DNA of 64,000 bases from Campylobacteraceae bacterium (GTDB lineage: Bacteria; Campylobacterota; Campylobacteria; Campylobacterales; Campylobacteraceae), in assembly GCA_031284315.1 (NCBI GenBank), contig JAITAB010000034.1, forward strand, positions 1 to 64,000, read 5' to 3'. The notes under the pieces are model-generated. The model saw only the letters and a program-made list of their open reading frames with translations. It was not told the DNA's origin and searched no databases. The position numbers and the translations under genes were made by a program. This document shows, in pieces, positions 49,319 to 57,678 of this stretch. Numbering within the stretch: position 1 is the stretch's first letter; every line of letters starts with the position of its first letter.

Positions 49319-50410
49319 TTATAAATGTTCCCCTAAAAACAGGAGTTCAAATCTACCCTCGTCAAAAGAACGGCAATAAATGCGTTTTGCGCCGTTATCG
49401 CTGTATGCGTAAATTTCGTGCGTTACTCTGCTTTCGCGCGGGTGTTTTACGGGGTGATAACGAAGGCTTCTTGGATTTATATAACCAACTTCCAAAAATC
49501 GCGCAAACAAGTCTATTTTTTCATTGATTTCCTGTATGCGCGGCGGAGTTTCTTTTTCGCATGATTTCAAAAACTCCGAAGCGAAAATGATTTTTTCAGA
49601 CGGCGAGGGGTGAATTTTTTCTTTATATATTTCGTCTTTGTGCTGCGCAAAAACAAATTCGCCCCATTCTGTAAGGCTGTAAATTTTGTCTATTTCAAAC
49701 CAGTAAATGCCCGATTTTTCAGAATGTACATGGAGTTTTTGCGCGGCGCGGCGAAAATCGCGCAAATCTTTTTGAATGGATGTTTTGTCGTCCATTTTAA
49801 TCGGAAGGCGTGGAATACGCATAAGTTCGCTGGAGCGTTCAAATATGTAAATCGTCTCATGAGCGTAAAACATGCCTATCATTTGTAGAAATCCCGTTTC
49901 AGACTTAAAACCGCCCGAGAGATTGAAAATGACGCTATAACGCTCCATGTACGGCTTGATATTTTCAGCGCACCACTTTACCAAATCGGCAAGCGAGATT
50001 TTAAAAGCCTGCAAATCGGATGTTTGCAAATCCTTATGACGATAAATGCGGACATCCGTAAACCCGTTTGCTTCCAGCCACAACTTGACGATATTGGCAG
50101 TCTCTTCGCCAAGCCATGTATCGGTCGCTAAAAGATAGTGAATATCCTGCCTGTTTTCTTTGGTCAATTGCCCGCCGTAAAATGAGAGAATGCCGTTAAT
50201 TTCGGCGGAATATTTTTTGGCTTCCTCATGAGAATATTCCGCAAATTTCTTTTTGCGCTCTTCAATGTGTGCGCAGCAATCGCGCTTTTCTGATGGCAAA
50301 ATATCATCGGCGTTTTTAATATTGGCATATTTTACAAATAAAGGACGCAAAAGTTCATTCGCATTATTGGTCAAAATGCTAGTCCCGCATGTAGAAAGCA
50401 TCAATTTCAT
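49319..50410 (-). CDS. CARF-domain protein with RelE-like C-terminus (Cami1-like)
   Basis: The 363-residue protein opens MKLMLSTCGTSILTNN and has NLSGGFKSETGF at 163-174, the two ligand loops of CARF domains that sense cyclic oligoadenylate. A middle winged-helix-like segment contains IYSLTEWGEFVFAQH (residues 243-257). The last 75 residues (SLRYHPVKHPRESRV, THEIYAYSDNG, AKRIYCRSFDEGRFELLFLG) resemble a RelE mRNA interferase. CARF-RelE proteins (Cami1) cut ribosome-bound mRNA after type III CRISPR signalling. No type III genes are visible. CARF is well supported; the RelE assignment is my reading of pattern only. Confidence 0.8.
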   Translation of the reverse strand: MKLMLSTCGTSILTNNANELLRPLFVKYANIKNADDILPSEKRDCCAHIEERKKKFAEYSHEEAKKYSAEINGILSFYGGQLTKENRQDIHYLLATDTWLGEETANIVKLWLEANGFTDVRIYRHKDLQTSDLQAFKISLADLVKWCAENIKPYMERYSVIFNLSGGFKSETGFLQMIGMFYAHETIYIFERSSELMRIPRLPIKMDDKTSIQKDLRDFRRAAQKLHVHSEKSGIYWFEIDKIYSLTEWGEFVFAQHKDEIYKEKIHPSPSEKIIFASEFLKSCEKETPPRIQEINEKIDLFARFLEVGYINPRSLRYHPVKHPRESRVTHEIYAYSDNGAKRIYCRSFDEGRFELLFLGEHL

Positions 50411-50640
50411 AAAGTCTCCTTAAAATGGCTTTTTTTGTATGCGGCATACATGCTTTAATCGCTCTGCTTTGCCGTTTTTTGAATATAAAAATTATATCTT
50501 AAATTTCGCCATAAAATCAGCGGCAGAGTTAAAATTCGCGAAAAATTTTATGATGCGTTTGGATAAAATTGCGCCAGAATTTGTAGTATTTAAGCGCGAT
50601 ATAAAGAAATTTTAAGTAAAATCGCTTCCTTAATCTCACA

Positions 50641-50729
50641 CACACCAATCCTTGAACAGGTTGCGGATTTGCCGTTGACGGGTGTGGAGGACTAAACCAA
50701 ATCAGGGAAACAAAACGCCTCATGAGGCG
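50641..50729 (+). ncRNA. Structured leader upstream of rpsB
   Basis: CACACC (50641-50646) pairs with GGTGTG (50681-50686). Immediately inside, AATCC (50647-50651) pairs with GGATT (50665-50669). A perfect 14-bp palindrome CGCCTCATGAGGCG follows at 50716-50729. The region lies 60-150 bp before the S2 start. Ribosomal protein operons are often autoregulated through such leaders, which is the inference here. Confidence 0.5.
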
Positions 50730-50790
50730 CGGAATATGCGCTTATATTGAATGTATTGTTCCCAAAAAACAAAAACACAAGGAGAAATTC

Positions 50791-51813
50791 ATGGTAACCA
50801 TGAAAGATTTATTGGAATGCGGCGTGCATTTTGGGCATCAAACGAGAAGATGGAATCCAAAAATGAAAAAATTCATCTTCGGCGAGAGAAAAAATATCTA
50901 CATTATTGACCTGCAAAAGACTTTAAGATATTTCAGATACACATACAACATCGTAAGAGACGCGGCGGCTGAGGGTAAAACTATCCTGTTTGTCGGCACG
51001 AAAAAACAGGCGGTCGTAGCTATAAAAGAAGCGGCTGAGGGCTGCGGCATGCCGTATGTAAACCACCGCTGGCTTGGCGGCATGATGACGAATTTTAACA
51101 CGATAAGACAGTCAATCCGCAAACTCGAAATCATAGAAGAGATGGAAAAAGACGGGCAAATTGACCTTTTGACAAAAAAAGAGGCACTCATGCTCCGCAG
51201 AAAAAAAGAGAAACTTATCAGTTATCTTGGAGGTTTGAGAAACCTTAAAACTTCGCCCGATATGCTTTTTGTCATAGATACGGTTAAAGAGAGAATAGCC
51301 GTTGCCGAAGCAAATAGGCTGAAAATCCCCGTAGTAGCTCCGCTTGATACGAACTGCGACCCTGATGTTGTGGATTTCCCGATACCGGGCAATGATGATG
51401 CTATCCGCTCCGTTCAACTTTTTTGCAAAGAGATGATGGAAGCTATAAATGAGGGCAAAGAGTTAAGAGCGCAGGACAATCCTGACGCTGAGGGCGCCGC
51501 TGTAACGCAAAAAGAGAAAGAAGAGTTGTTGGAAGAGACACTTGGCGAGGCGGAAGAAGAGTTGGATATAAATTTCAACGAAGAGTTTTTAGGTGAAGAT
51601 ATCATCAAAAGCGAAGAAGCGGAAACCAAAAAAGAGATTACAGAAGAGGCTTCAAAACCCAAAAAAGCCGCAAAAAGCGTAAAAAAAGATGATGAAGCGG
51701 CGGCGGAAGAGACTGTAAAACCCAAAAAGAGCGCTAAAAAAGCCGAAGAAACGACCGAGAGCGAAAAACCAAAAAGGGTAAGAAAGCCAAAAGTTGTAAA
51801 AGAGGAAGAGTAA
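50791..51813 (+). CDS. rpsB: 30S ribosomal protein S2 with long charged C-terminal extension
   Basis: The start is ATG 50791 with AAGGAG upstream, giving 340 residues. The S2 core is clear: [43 protein letters not shown] and [14 protein letters not shown]2 proteins usually have about 230-270 residues. Here an acidic stretch (about 235-275) and then a Lys/Ala/Glu-rich tail with [15 protein letters not shown] and [12 protein letters not shown] add about 75-100 residues. The tail is probably disordered. tsf begins at the last base of the stop. Confidence 0.97.
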   Translation: MVTMKDLLECGVHFGHQTRRWNPKMKKFIFGERKNIYIIDLQKTLRYFRYTYNIVRDAAAEGKTILFVGTKKQAVVAIKEAAEGCGMPYVNHRWLGGMMTNFNTIRQSIRKLEIIEEMEKDGQIDLLTKKEALMLRRKKEKLISYLGGLRNLKTSPDMLFVIDTVKERIAVAEANRLKIPVVAPLDTNCDPDVVDFPIPGNDDAIRSVQLFCKEMMEAINEGKELRAQDNPDAEGAAVTQKEKEELLEETLGEAEEELDINFNEEFLGEDIIKSEEAETKKEITEEASKPKKAAKSVKKDDEAAAEETVKPKKSAKKAEETTESEKPKRVRKPKVVKEEE

Positions 51814-52883
51814 TGGCAGAGATAAGTTCAAACCTCATTAGAGAATTAAGAGAGAGAAGCGGCGCAGGCATGATGGACTGCAAAAACGCGCTTACGCAAA
51901 CTGACGGCGATATAGAAGCCGCAATAAATCTTTTACATGAAAAAGGTCTTGGCAAAGCGGCCAAAAAAGCCGACCGCCTTGCAAGCGAAGGCTTGATAAG
52001 CGTTGAAATTGCAGGCGATTTTAAAGCGGCTACCATGAGCGAGATAAATTCCGAAACCGATTTTGTCGCGAAAAACGAGAAATTTATCAGTTTGACCAAA
52101 AGTGTTACTTCGCATATACAATCAAACGATATCCCGCATGTAGAAAGTTTGCAAAACAGCGCGATAGAGGGCAAAAACTTCACAGAATATCTCAATTCCC
52201 AAATCGCAACCATAGGCGAAAACCTTGTAGTGCGCCGTTTTGTTACGATTAGGGCAAATGATGAAACAAGCGTAGTAAACGGCTATGTCCACTCAAATGG
52301 ACGCGTAGGAGTGGTACTCGGCGCAAAATGCAGCTCCAAAGAAATCGCAACTAAAGCGGCAGATTTATTGAAAAATATCGCTATGCATGCCGCCGCTATG
52401 AAGCCCGTTTATCTCTCATATACGGAGCTTTCGCAAGAATTTATAGAAAAAGAGTTTATAGCTTTTAAGGCGAATTTGGAAAAAGAGAACGAAGAGGCGC
52501 GCCGTTTGAAAAAAATTGAAAAAAAAATCCCGCTTTACGGCTCCAAATCACAGCTTACAGATGAAATTTTAGCCAAAGCCAAAGCTAATATGGAAGCGGA
52601 ATTGAGAACGCAGGGCAAACCTGAAAAGATTTGGGACAGGATAATACCTGGACAGCTTGAAAGATTTATCGCGGACAATACTCAGCTTGACCAACAATAC
52701 GCGCTTTTGAGCCAATTTTATGTCATGGACGAAAGTAAAACAGTAGGTCAGACGCTCAAAGACAGAGGCAATGAACTCGGCGGCTCTATAGAGATAGTAG
52801 AGTATGTGCGCTTTGAACTTGGCGAAGGACTTGAAAAGAGAGTTGATGATTTTGCGGCTGAAGTCGCGGCGCAGCTTAACTGA
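51813..52883 (+). CDS. tsf: Elongation factor Ts
   Basis: The 356-residue protein has the EF-Ts N-terminus IRELRERSGAGMMDCKNALT and the core NSETDFVAKNEKF, with long coiled-coil and subdomains as in Campylobacterota. It exchanges GDP for GTP on EF-Tu. Its ATG overlaps the rpsB stop (TAATG), and a strong terminator follows, so rpsB-tsf is a two-gene operon. Confidence 0.97.
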   Translation: MAEISSNLIRELRERSGAGMMDCKNALTQTDGDIEAAINLLHEKGLGKAAKKADRLASEGLISVEIAGDFKAATMSEINSETDFVAKNEKFISLTKSVTSHIQSNDIPHVESLQNSAIEGKNFTEYLNSQIATIGENLVVRRFVTIRANDETSVVNGYVHSNGRVGVVLGAKCSSKEIATKAADLLKNIAMHAAAMKPVYLSYTELSQEFIEKEFIAFKANLEKENEEARRLKKIEKKIPLYGSKSQLTDEILAKAKANMEAELRTQGKPEKIWDRIIPGQLERFIADNTQLDQQYALLSQFYVMDESKTVGQTLKDRGNELGGSIEIVEYVRFELGEGLEKRVDDFAAEVAAQLN

Positions 52884-52893
52884 TTTTTTTAAC

Positions 52894-52918
52894 AAAAGAC
52901 GCTTTTTAGCGTCTTTTT
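52894..52918 (+). terminator. Terminator of rpsB-tsf
   Basis: AAAAGACGC pairs with GCGTCTTTT around TTTTTA, followed by T's. It is a perfect 9-bp stem 10 bp after the tsf stop. Confidence 0.88.
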
Positions 52919-52940
52919 AAGCTTTAAAAGGAGGGGATAG

Positions 52941-53585
52941 ATGGAAGCATTGTTGCGCGTGAACAATCTTTCGCACTCGTTTGACTATCCTCTTTTTCAT
53001 GATTTGAATTTCACCCTTGAAAAACAGCAATCCATATCCATCACAGGCGTCAGCGGCAGCGGTAAAAGTACGCTTTTGCATATCTGCTCCACGCTTTTAA
53101 AGCCTAAAAGCGGCGAAGTTTTTATAAATGGGAAAAATATTTACAAATTGCCAAACAGCGAACTTATCAAGATAAGACGAAACAGTATTGGCATTATTTT
53201 TCAGTCGCATTTTCTTTTTAAGGGTTTCAGCGTAAAAGAAAACATGGAGATAGCGGCTATTTTGGCAAAAACCAATTTTGATAAAAATCTTATTGAGCGG
53301 CTCGGCATCGCGCATATTTTGAAACAAAAACCAGGCGATATTTCAGGCGGACAGCAGCAAAGAGTTTCGCTTGCGCGCGTACTTTCAAAAAAACCAAAAA
53401 TTATTTTTGCAGATGAACCTACAGGCAACCTTGACGCCGCGACCGCAAAAGAGGTAACTTCGCTTCTTTTTGACTATATTGAAGCCAATAATGCGGCTCT
53501 GTTTTTGGTAACTCATGATTTAAATCTTGCAAAATGCTGCGATACGACATATAAACTTGAAAATTTGGAGTTAAAACCGCTTTAA
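52941..53585 (+). CDS. ABC transporter ATP-binding protein (LolD-type)
   Basis: The 214-residue ATPase has Walker A GVSGSGKST, Q-loop FQSHFLF, signature SGGQQQRVSLARVL, Walker B IIFADEPTGNLD and the switch His (VTHDL). It belongs to the MacB/LolD/FtsE group, in which the permease is encoded elsewhere. The Campylobacter homologue lies next to tsf. In that genome fliR follows it, but here the next gene is the acidic protein. Confidence 0.9.
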   Translation: MEALLRVNNLSHSFDYPLFHDLNFTLEKQQSISITGVSGSGKSTLLHICSTLLKPKSGEVFINGKNIYKLPNSELIKIRRNSIGIIFQSHFLFKGFSVKENMEIAAILAKTNFDKNLIERLGIAHILKQKPGDISGGQQQRVSLARVLSKKPKIIFADEPTGNLDAATAKEVTSLLFDYIEANNAALFLVTHDLNLAKCCDTTYKLENLELKPL

Positions 53586-53647
53586 TAATATAAGACTAAT
53601 TTAAAATATAATACAATTTGCAATTGGAAAGGTTAAAAGGAATTAAT

Positions 53648-54952
53648 ATGCGCTTTTTACTTGTTAATACAAACCCCGCGGTTTCAAAACTTGTTAATGC
53701 GAGCTTGAACCGCATAGGACTTGAAGCTGAAGAGGTGGGCAGCTATAATGATTTACCGTTAGACTCCTTTATAGCGGTTATCGTGGACAGCGATTCGTAC
53801 TCTCCTTCTCATGTGGACGAACTGCTGGCATTGAGCCTCGCGCCCTCATTGATATATCTTAAACAGCAAAATACTACTACCCCGCAAGGGTTTGCCTATG
53901 CGCTTACAAAACCTTTTCTGCCGACTGACTTTATCAGTTTTATCGTATCCATATTGAAAAGAACCCCCGAACTTGAAAGATTTATCACGCCAAAAGCCAA
54001 AGAATTTATCTCCATACTGCCAGAAGAGGGCAAAATAGAAGCCGAAGATGAAAAGGAAAACGCCGCGCAACTAACTCCGGAAGAAGAATCGCTAAAAGGA
54101 GAGTTTATCAATTTTAATTTTTATGACGATTTGCAAAAAAAAGAGCCGATTTTTAGCATGGAAGAGGCAGCGGGAGAACAGATAGAAACAGCGTTTAAAC
54201 CGCCGAAAATTGAGCCTGATACGACAAACGACATCTCTTTCAATCTTTCCGAAGATATAAGCGAACTGTACTCTTTGGGCGATGAAACGGAAGAGAATAA
54301 GGAAGATGTGCAAACCCTAAATCAGCCGCAAAAAACAGAGGAGATTAAAATATCGCAGAGTGAAACCACTGAGAAAGAAAAAACGCCAAGCGGCGGGGAT
54401 TTTGTATTTAGCATAAAAGATTCCGCAAACGAGGCGGACGAGGCGGCAAAAGAGCCTGAAATTGATATTGCGCCGCTTGACGAGCCAAAAGCCGAAGATA
54501 AGGTAAATTTTGATTTTGATATTATGGATAAGATGGAAGAGGCGGAAATGCTTGAAGCGTTTTCACCGATAGATAATTTTTTAAAAGAGCCGTCTGAAAA
54601 TGAAAATAAACCTAAAAAAGTTGATGGATTTGAAGAATTGGCGAAAGAGTTTGACGATTTGATAAAGACGCCGAATAAACAAGAAAATACCCATGAAGAC
54701 GCGAAGCTGCCCTCTTATGCAGCAGAAGAAGAGGACAAAAACGATCCGTTTGTAGATTTGAATGAAAAAGAGATGAAAAGAGCCCTTCAAGACGGCGGAC
54801 TTTTGCCTCAAAGCGCGGAAGAAGCGGTCAAACATGAGATACAAAGCGTAGTTCAAGACAGCGTGCGGGGATTACTGCAGGGCAATATTTTGCGCGATAT
54901 TTTAAAAGGGCTTAAAATGAATATTACAATAACTTTTGAGGATAAAGAGTGA
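53648..54952 (+). CDS. Highly acidic protein with receiver-like N-terminus (Cj1178c-like)
   Basis: The start is ATG 53648 with AAAAGG before it, giving 434 residues. The N-terminal 110 residues (MRFLLVNTNPAVSKLVNASL, SFIAVIVDSDSY, PSLIYLKQQN) look like a response-regulator receiver fold lacking the full acidic pocket. The middle 240 residues are acidic and low-complexity. The C-terminal 70 (NDPFVDLNEKEMKRALQDGG, then a helix and LKMNITITFEDKE) are more conserved in type. Campylobacter has a highly acidic protein in the same place beside gmk and fliR. Role unknown. Confidence 0.75.
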   Translation: MRFLLVNTNPAVSKLVNASLNRIGLEAEEVGSYNDLPLDSFIAVIVDSDSYSPSHVDELLALSLAPSLIYLKQQNTTTPQGFAYALTKPFLPTDFISFIVSILKRTPELERFITPKAKEFISILPEEGKIEAEDEKENAAQLTPEEESLKGEFINFNFYDDLQKKEPIFSMEEAAGEQIETAFKPPKIEPDTTNDISFNLSEDISELYSLGDETEENKEDVQTLNQPQKTEEIKISQSETTEKEKTPSGGDFVFSIKDSANEADEAAKEPEIDIAPLDEPKAEDKVNFDFDIMDKMEEAEMLEAFSPIDNFLKEPSENENKPKKVDGFEELAKEFDDLIKTPNKQENTHEDAKLPSYAAEEEDKNDPFVDLNEKEMKRALQDGGLLPQSAEEAVKHEIQSVVQDSVRGLLQGNILRDILKGLKMNITITFEDKE

Positions 54953-55572
54953 AAAACATCGGTGCGCTTTTAGTTATTTCGGGTCCCAGCGGCGCAGGCA
55001 AAAGTTCCATTATAAAAGAACTTTTGAAGCAGATTCCAGATTCGGTTTTTTCGGTTTCTACAACTACAAGAGAAAAACGGGAAGATGAAGTTGAGGGCGT
55101 AAATTATCATTTTACGGATAAAAAAAGCTTTAAAAAAGAGATAAAAGAGGGTGCATTTTTGGAGTGGGCGAATGTGCATGGCAATTTTTACGGCACATCT
55201 GTGAAACAGATTATCAAATTTTTAGGCGAAGGAAAACTCGTCATTTTGGATATTGACGTGCAAGGGTACATGATTTTGAAAAAAAGACTGAAACGATATA
55301 TAACTTCGCTGTTTTTGACTACGAAAAATATAGACGAGCTGAAAACAAGGCTTCTTTTGAGGCAGAGCGATTCCGAAGCCGATGTTGAAAAAAGGCTGAA
55401 AAATGCTATCGCCGAAATGGCTTACATGAAACGCTACAAATATCTTGTCATTAACGGCGACTTCAAAACGGCTCTTGCGCAAACGCTAAATATCGCACGC
55501 GCCGCTCTCAATAAGCGTTCCCTTGTTAAAACCGATAAATTTATACATGAGTGGATAAAGAGCGCAAAATAA
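54949..55572 (+). CDS. gmk: Guanylate kinase
   Basis: The GTG start overlaps the acidic protein stop (GTGA). The 207-residue protein has the P-loop ISGPSGAGKSSII, the GMP-binding STTTREKREDEVEGVNYHF and the lid FLEWANVHGNFYGT. It converts GMP to GDP. It is followed by tatA and argS, conserved order in Campylobacter. Confidence 0.96.
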   Translation: MKNIGALLVISGPSGAGKSSIIKELLKQIPDSVFSVSTTTREKREDEVEGVNYHFTDKKSFKKEIKEGAFLEWANVHGNFYGTSVKQIIKFLGEGKLVILDIDVQGYMILKKRLKRYITSLFLTTKNIDELKTRLLLRQSDSEADVEKRLKNAIAEMAYMKRYKYLVINGDFKTALAQTLNIARAALNKRSLVKTDKFIHEWIKSAK

Positions 55573-55614
55573 ATGCTATAATTGTCTTTTTAATTTTTGA
55601 TTTAGGAGTAAAAA

Positions 55615-55911
55615 ATGTCATTTAGCAATGTCGGTTTGCCCGGTTTGATTGTTATCCTTCTCATTATCATAGTGCTTTTTGGCGGTAAGCGAATCGCCGA
55701 AGTGGCAAAAGGTCTTGGCACAGGCGTGAAAAATTTCAAAGATGCCGTAAAAGAAGATGAAAAAAGTGAAGAGCCTGAAGTAAAAGCGGTTGCGCAGGAG
55801 CCAAAAGTTACGAAAAAAAGGACAGCCGCTCCCAAAAAAACTGCGGCAAAAACAACAGCGAAAACCAAAACTAAAACCATAAGCAAAAAAGCGGACAGCA
55901 AAGCAAATTAG
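55615..55911 (+). CDS. tatA: Sec-independent protein translocase TatA, with Lys/Ala-rich tail
   Basis: The 98-residue protein has the single N-terminal membrane helix and FG motif ([20 protein letters not shown]), then the amphipathic helix [16 protein letters not shown]. After that a 50-residue tail is very rich in Lys, Ala and Thr ([18 protein letters not shown]). TatA forms the pore for folded proteins. The tail resembles the S2 extension in composition. AGGAG precedes the ATG. Confidence 0.95.
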   Translation: MSFSNVGLPGLIVILLIIIVLFGGKRIAEVAKGLGTGVKNFKDAVKEDEKSEEPEVKAVAQEPKVTKKRTAAPKKTAAKTTAKTKTKTISKKADSKAN

Positions 55912-55912
55912 C

Positions 55913-57499
55913 GTGAAGCAAAAAGTTATTGATATTATAAAAACTCATGTAGATAAAGAGTTTTATTTGGAAAAGCCGAAAAGCGCGGAGCTTGGGCATT
56001 ATGCAACGCCGATAGCGTTTTCTTTGGCAAAAGAACTGCGGAAACCGCCCGCCCTTATTGCTAAAGAGATTGCGGCGAGATTTCAAAACGAGACGATTTT
56101 TGAGAGCGTTACAGCCGTAAACGGGTATATAAATTTTAAACTATCTTTAAGTTTTTTGGACGAATGCGCGAGCTATTTTTTGAAAAATCCGAATGAATTT
56201 GCAAAAGGCGGCAAAGATGAAAGTATTTTGGTGGAATTTGTCAGCGCAAACCCAACGGGACCCTTGCATATAGGACATGCCAGAGGCGCTGTCGTAGGAG
56301 ATGCATTGTGCCGCGCAGGGCTGCATCTGGGATATAAAATCAAAAGCGAATATTACATCAACGATGCGGGCAATCAAGTGGATTTATTGGGGCTTTCCAT
56401 ATTTTTGGCTGGACGCGAAAATATCCTGAAACTTGAAACAAAATGGCCTGAAGAATTTTACCGTGGCGAATATATCGTTGATTTGGCTTACGCGGCGGCG
56501 GAAAAATTCGGCAAAAAAATCTTTGAAGATGAAAAAAATATAGCGGATTTGAGCCTCTGGGGCAAAGATGAGATGATGAATCTTATCCGCAAGGATTTGA
56601 AAAACGTAAATATCGATTTTGATAATTTTGTCAGCGAAAAAAGTTTGTATCCAAAATGGGAAGAGAGTTTTAAAAAGTTGCAAAAAAGCGGCAAAACTTA
56701 CGAAAAAGATGGCAAAGTTTGGATAAAATCGCAGGAATTTGGAGACGAAAAAGATAGAGTTATCATAAGAGAAGACAACCGCCCTACATATCTTGCGGGC
56801 GATATAGTCTATCATGACGATAAATTTGCCAGAAATTTTGACAAATATATAAATATTTGGGGCGCAGATCATCACGGATATATAGCCAGAGTGAAAGCCG
56901 CGATAAATTTTATGGGTTATGACGAGAGTAAGTTAGAGGTGATTTTGGCGCAAATGGTATCGCTTTTAAAGGGCGGCGAACCGTATAAAATGAGTAAACG
57001 CGCGGGAAATTTTATCACTATGAACGAAGTAGTGGAAGAGATTGGAAGCGATGCTTTGAGGTTTATGTTTTTGAGCAAAAAAGCGGACACGCATTTGGAA
57101 TTTGACATAGACATACTGAAACAAAATGACAGTTCAAACCCGATATATTATATAAATTACGCTCATGCAAGGATAAATCAACTCTTCGGCAAAAGCGGCA
57201 AGAGAGTAAAGGATATTGCGGGCGTCAAACTGTTTGACATGAATGAAAGCTCGCAAAATCTGCTTTTTAACGCGCTTTTACTGCCTGAAGTTTTGGAAGA
57301 TGCGTTTGAATCGCGCCAGATACAGAAATTGACTGATTTTTTGAAATTTTTGGCAAGCCTTCTGCATAAATTTTATAATGAAAACAAAATCATCGGTAGC
57401 GAATTTGAAGAGAGATATCTTAAAATTTTGAGCATGACCGCACTTTGCCTGCGCATGGGATTAAAATTCATCGGAATAGACGCAAAAGACAAAATGTAA
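55913..57499 (+). CDS. argS: Arginyl-tRNA synthetase
   Basis: The GTG start lies one base after the tatA stop; 528 residues. The class I motifs are EFVSANPTGPLHIGHARGAV (HIGH) and EPYKMSKRAGNFITM (KMSKR-type), with the C-terminal helical anticodon-binding domain (LPEVLEDAFESRQIQKLTDF). It charges tRNA-Arg. A hairpin follows the stop. Confidence 0.97.
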   Translation: MKQKVIDIIKTHVDKEFYLEKPKSAELGHYATPIAFSLAKELRKPPALIAKEIAARFQNETIFESVTAVNGYINFKLSLSFLDECASYFLKNPNEFAKGGKDESILVEFVSANPTGPLHIGHARGAVVGDALCRAGLHLGYKIKSEYYINDAGNQVDLLGLSIFLAGRENILKLETKWPEEFYRGEYIVDLAYAAAEKFGKKIFEDEKNIADLSLWGKDEMMNLIRKDLKNVNIDFDNFVSEKSLYPKWEESFKKLQKSGKTYEKDGKVWIKSQEFGDEKDRVIIREDNRPTYLAGDIVYHDDKFARNFDKYINIWGADHHGYIARVKAAINFMGYDESKLEVILAQMVSLLKGGEPYKMSKRAGNFITMNEVVEEIGSDALRFMFLSKKADTHLEFDIDILKQNDSSNPIYYINYAHARINQLFGKSGKRVKDIAGVKLFDMNESSQNLLFNALLLPEVLEDAFESRQIQKLTDFLKFLASLLHKFYNENKIIGSEFEERYLKILSMTALCLRMGLKFIGIDAKDKM

Positions 57500-57500
57500 T

Positions 57501-57517
57501 AAAAGCGGCGCGCTTTT
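57501..57517 (+). terminator. Possible terminator after argS
   Basis: AAAAGCG pairs with CGCTTTT around GCG directly after the stop codon, followed by ACTTTC. The stem has 7 bp and the T tract is the stem's own end, so efficiency is uncertain. Confidence 0.55.
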
Positions 57518-57678
57518 ACTTTCCCCCGCTTGGCATAAAAACCGAACGCAAAAACATTATTGAAAAATTACTAAAAAACGAAATTTTGTATTAAAAATTT
57601 AGTATCATGCAATAATTAAGTTTATAGATAGTATTTTTGTAATAAAATCTCTTTAATTTTTCAAACGGGAGCTTAGCA

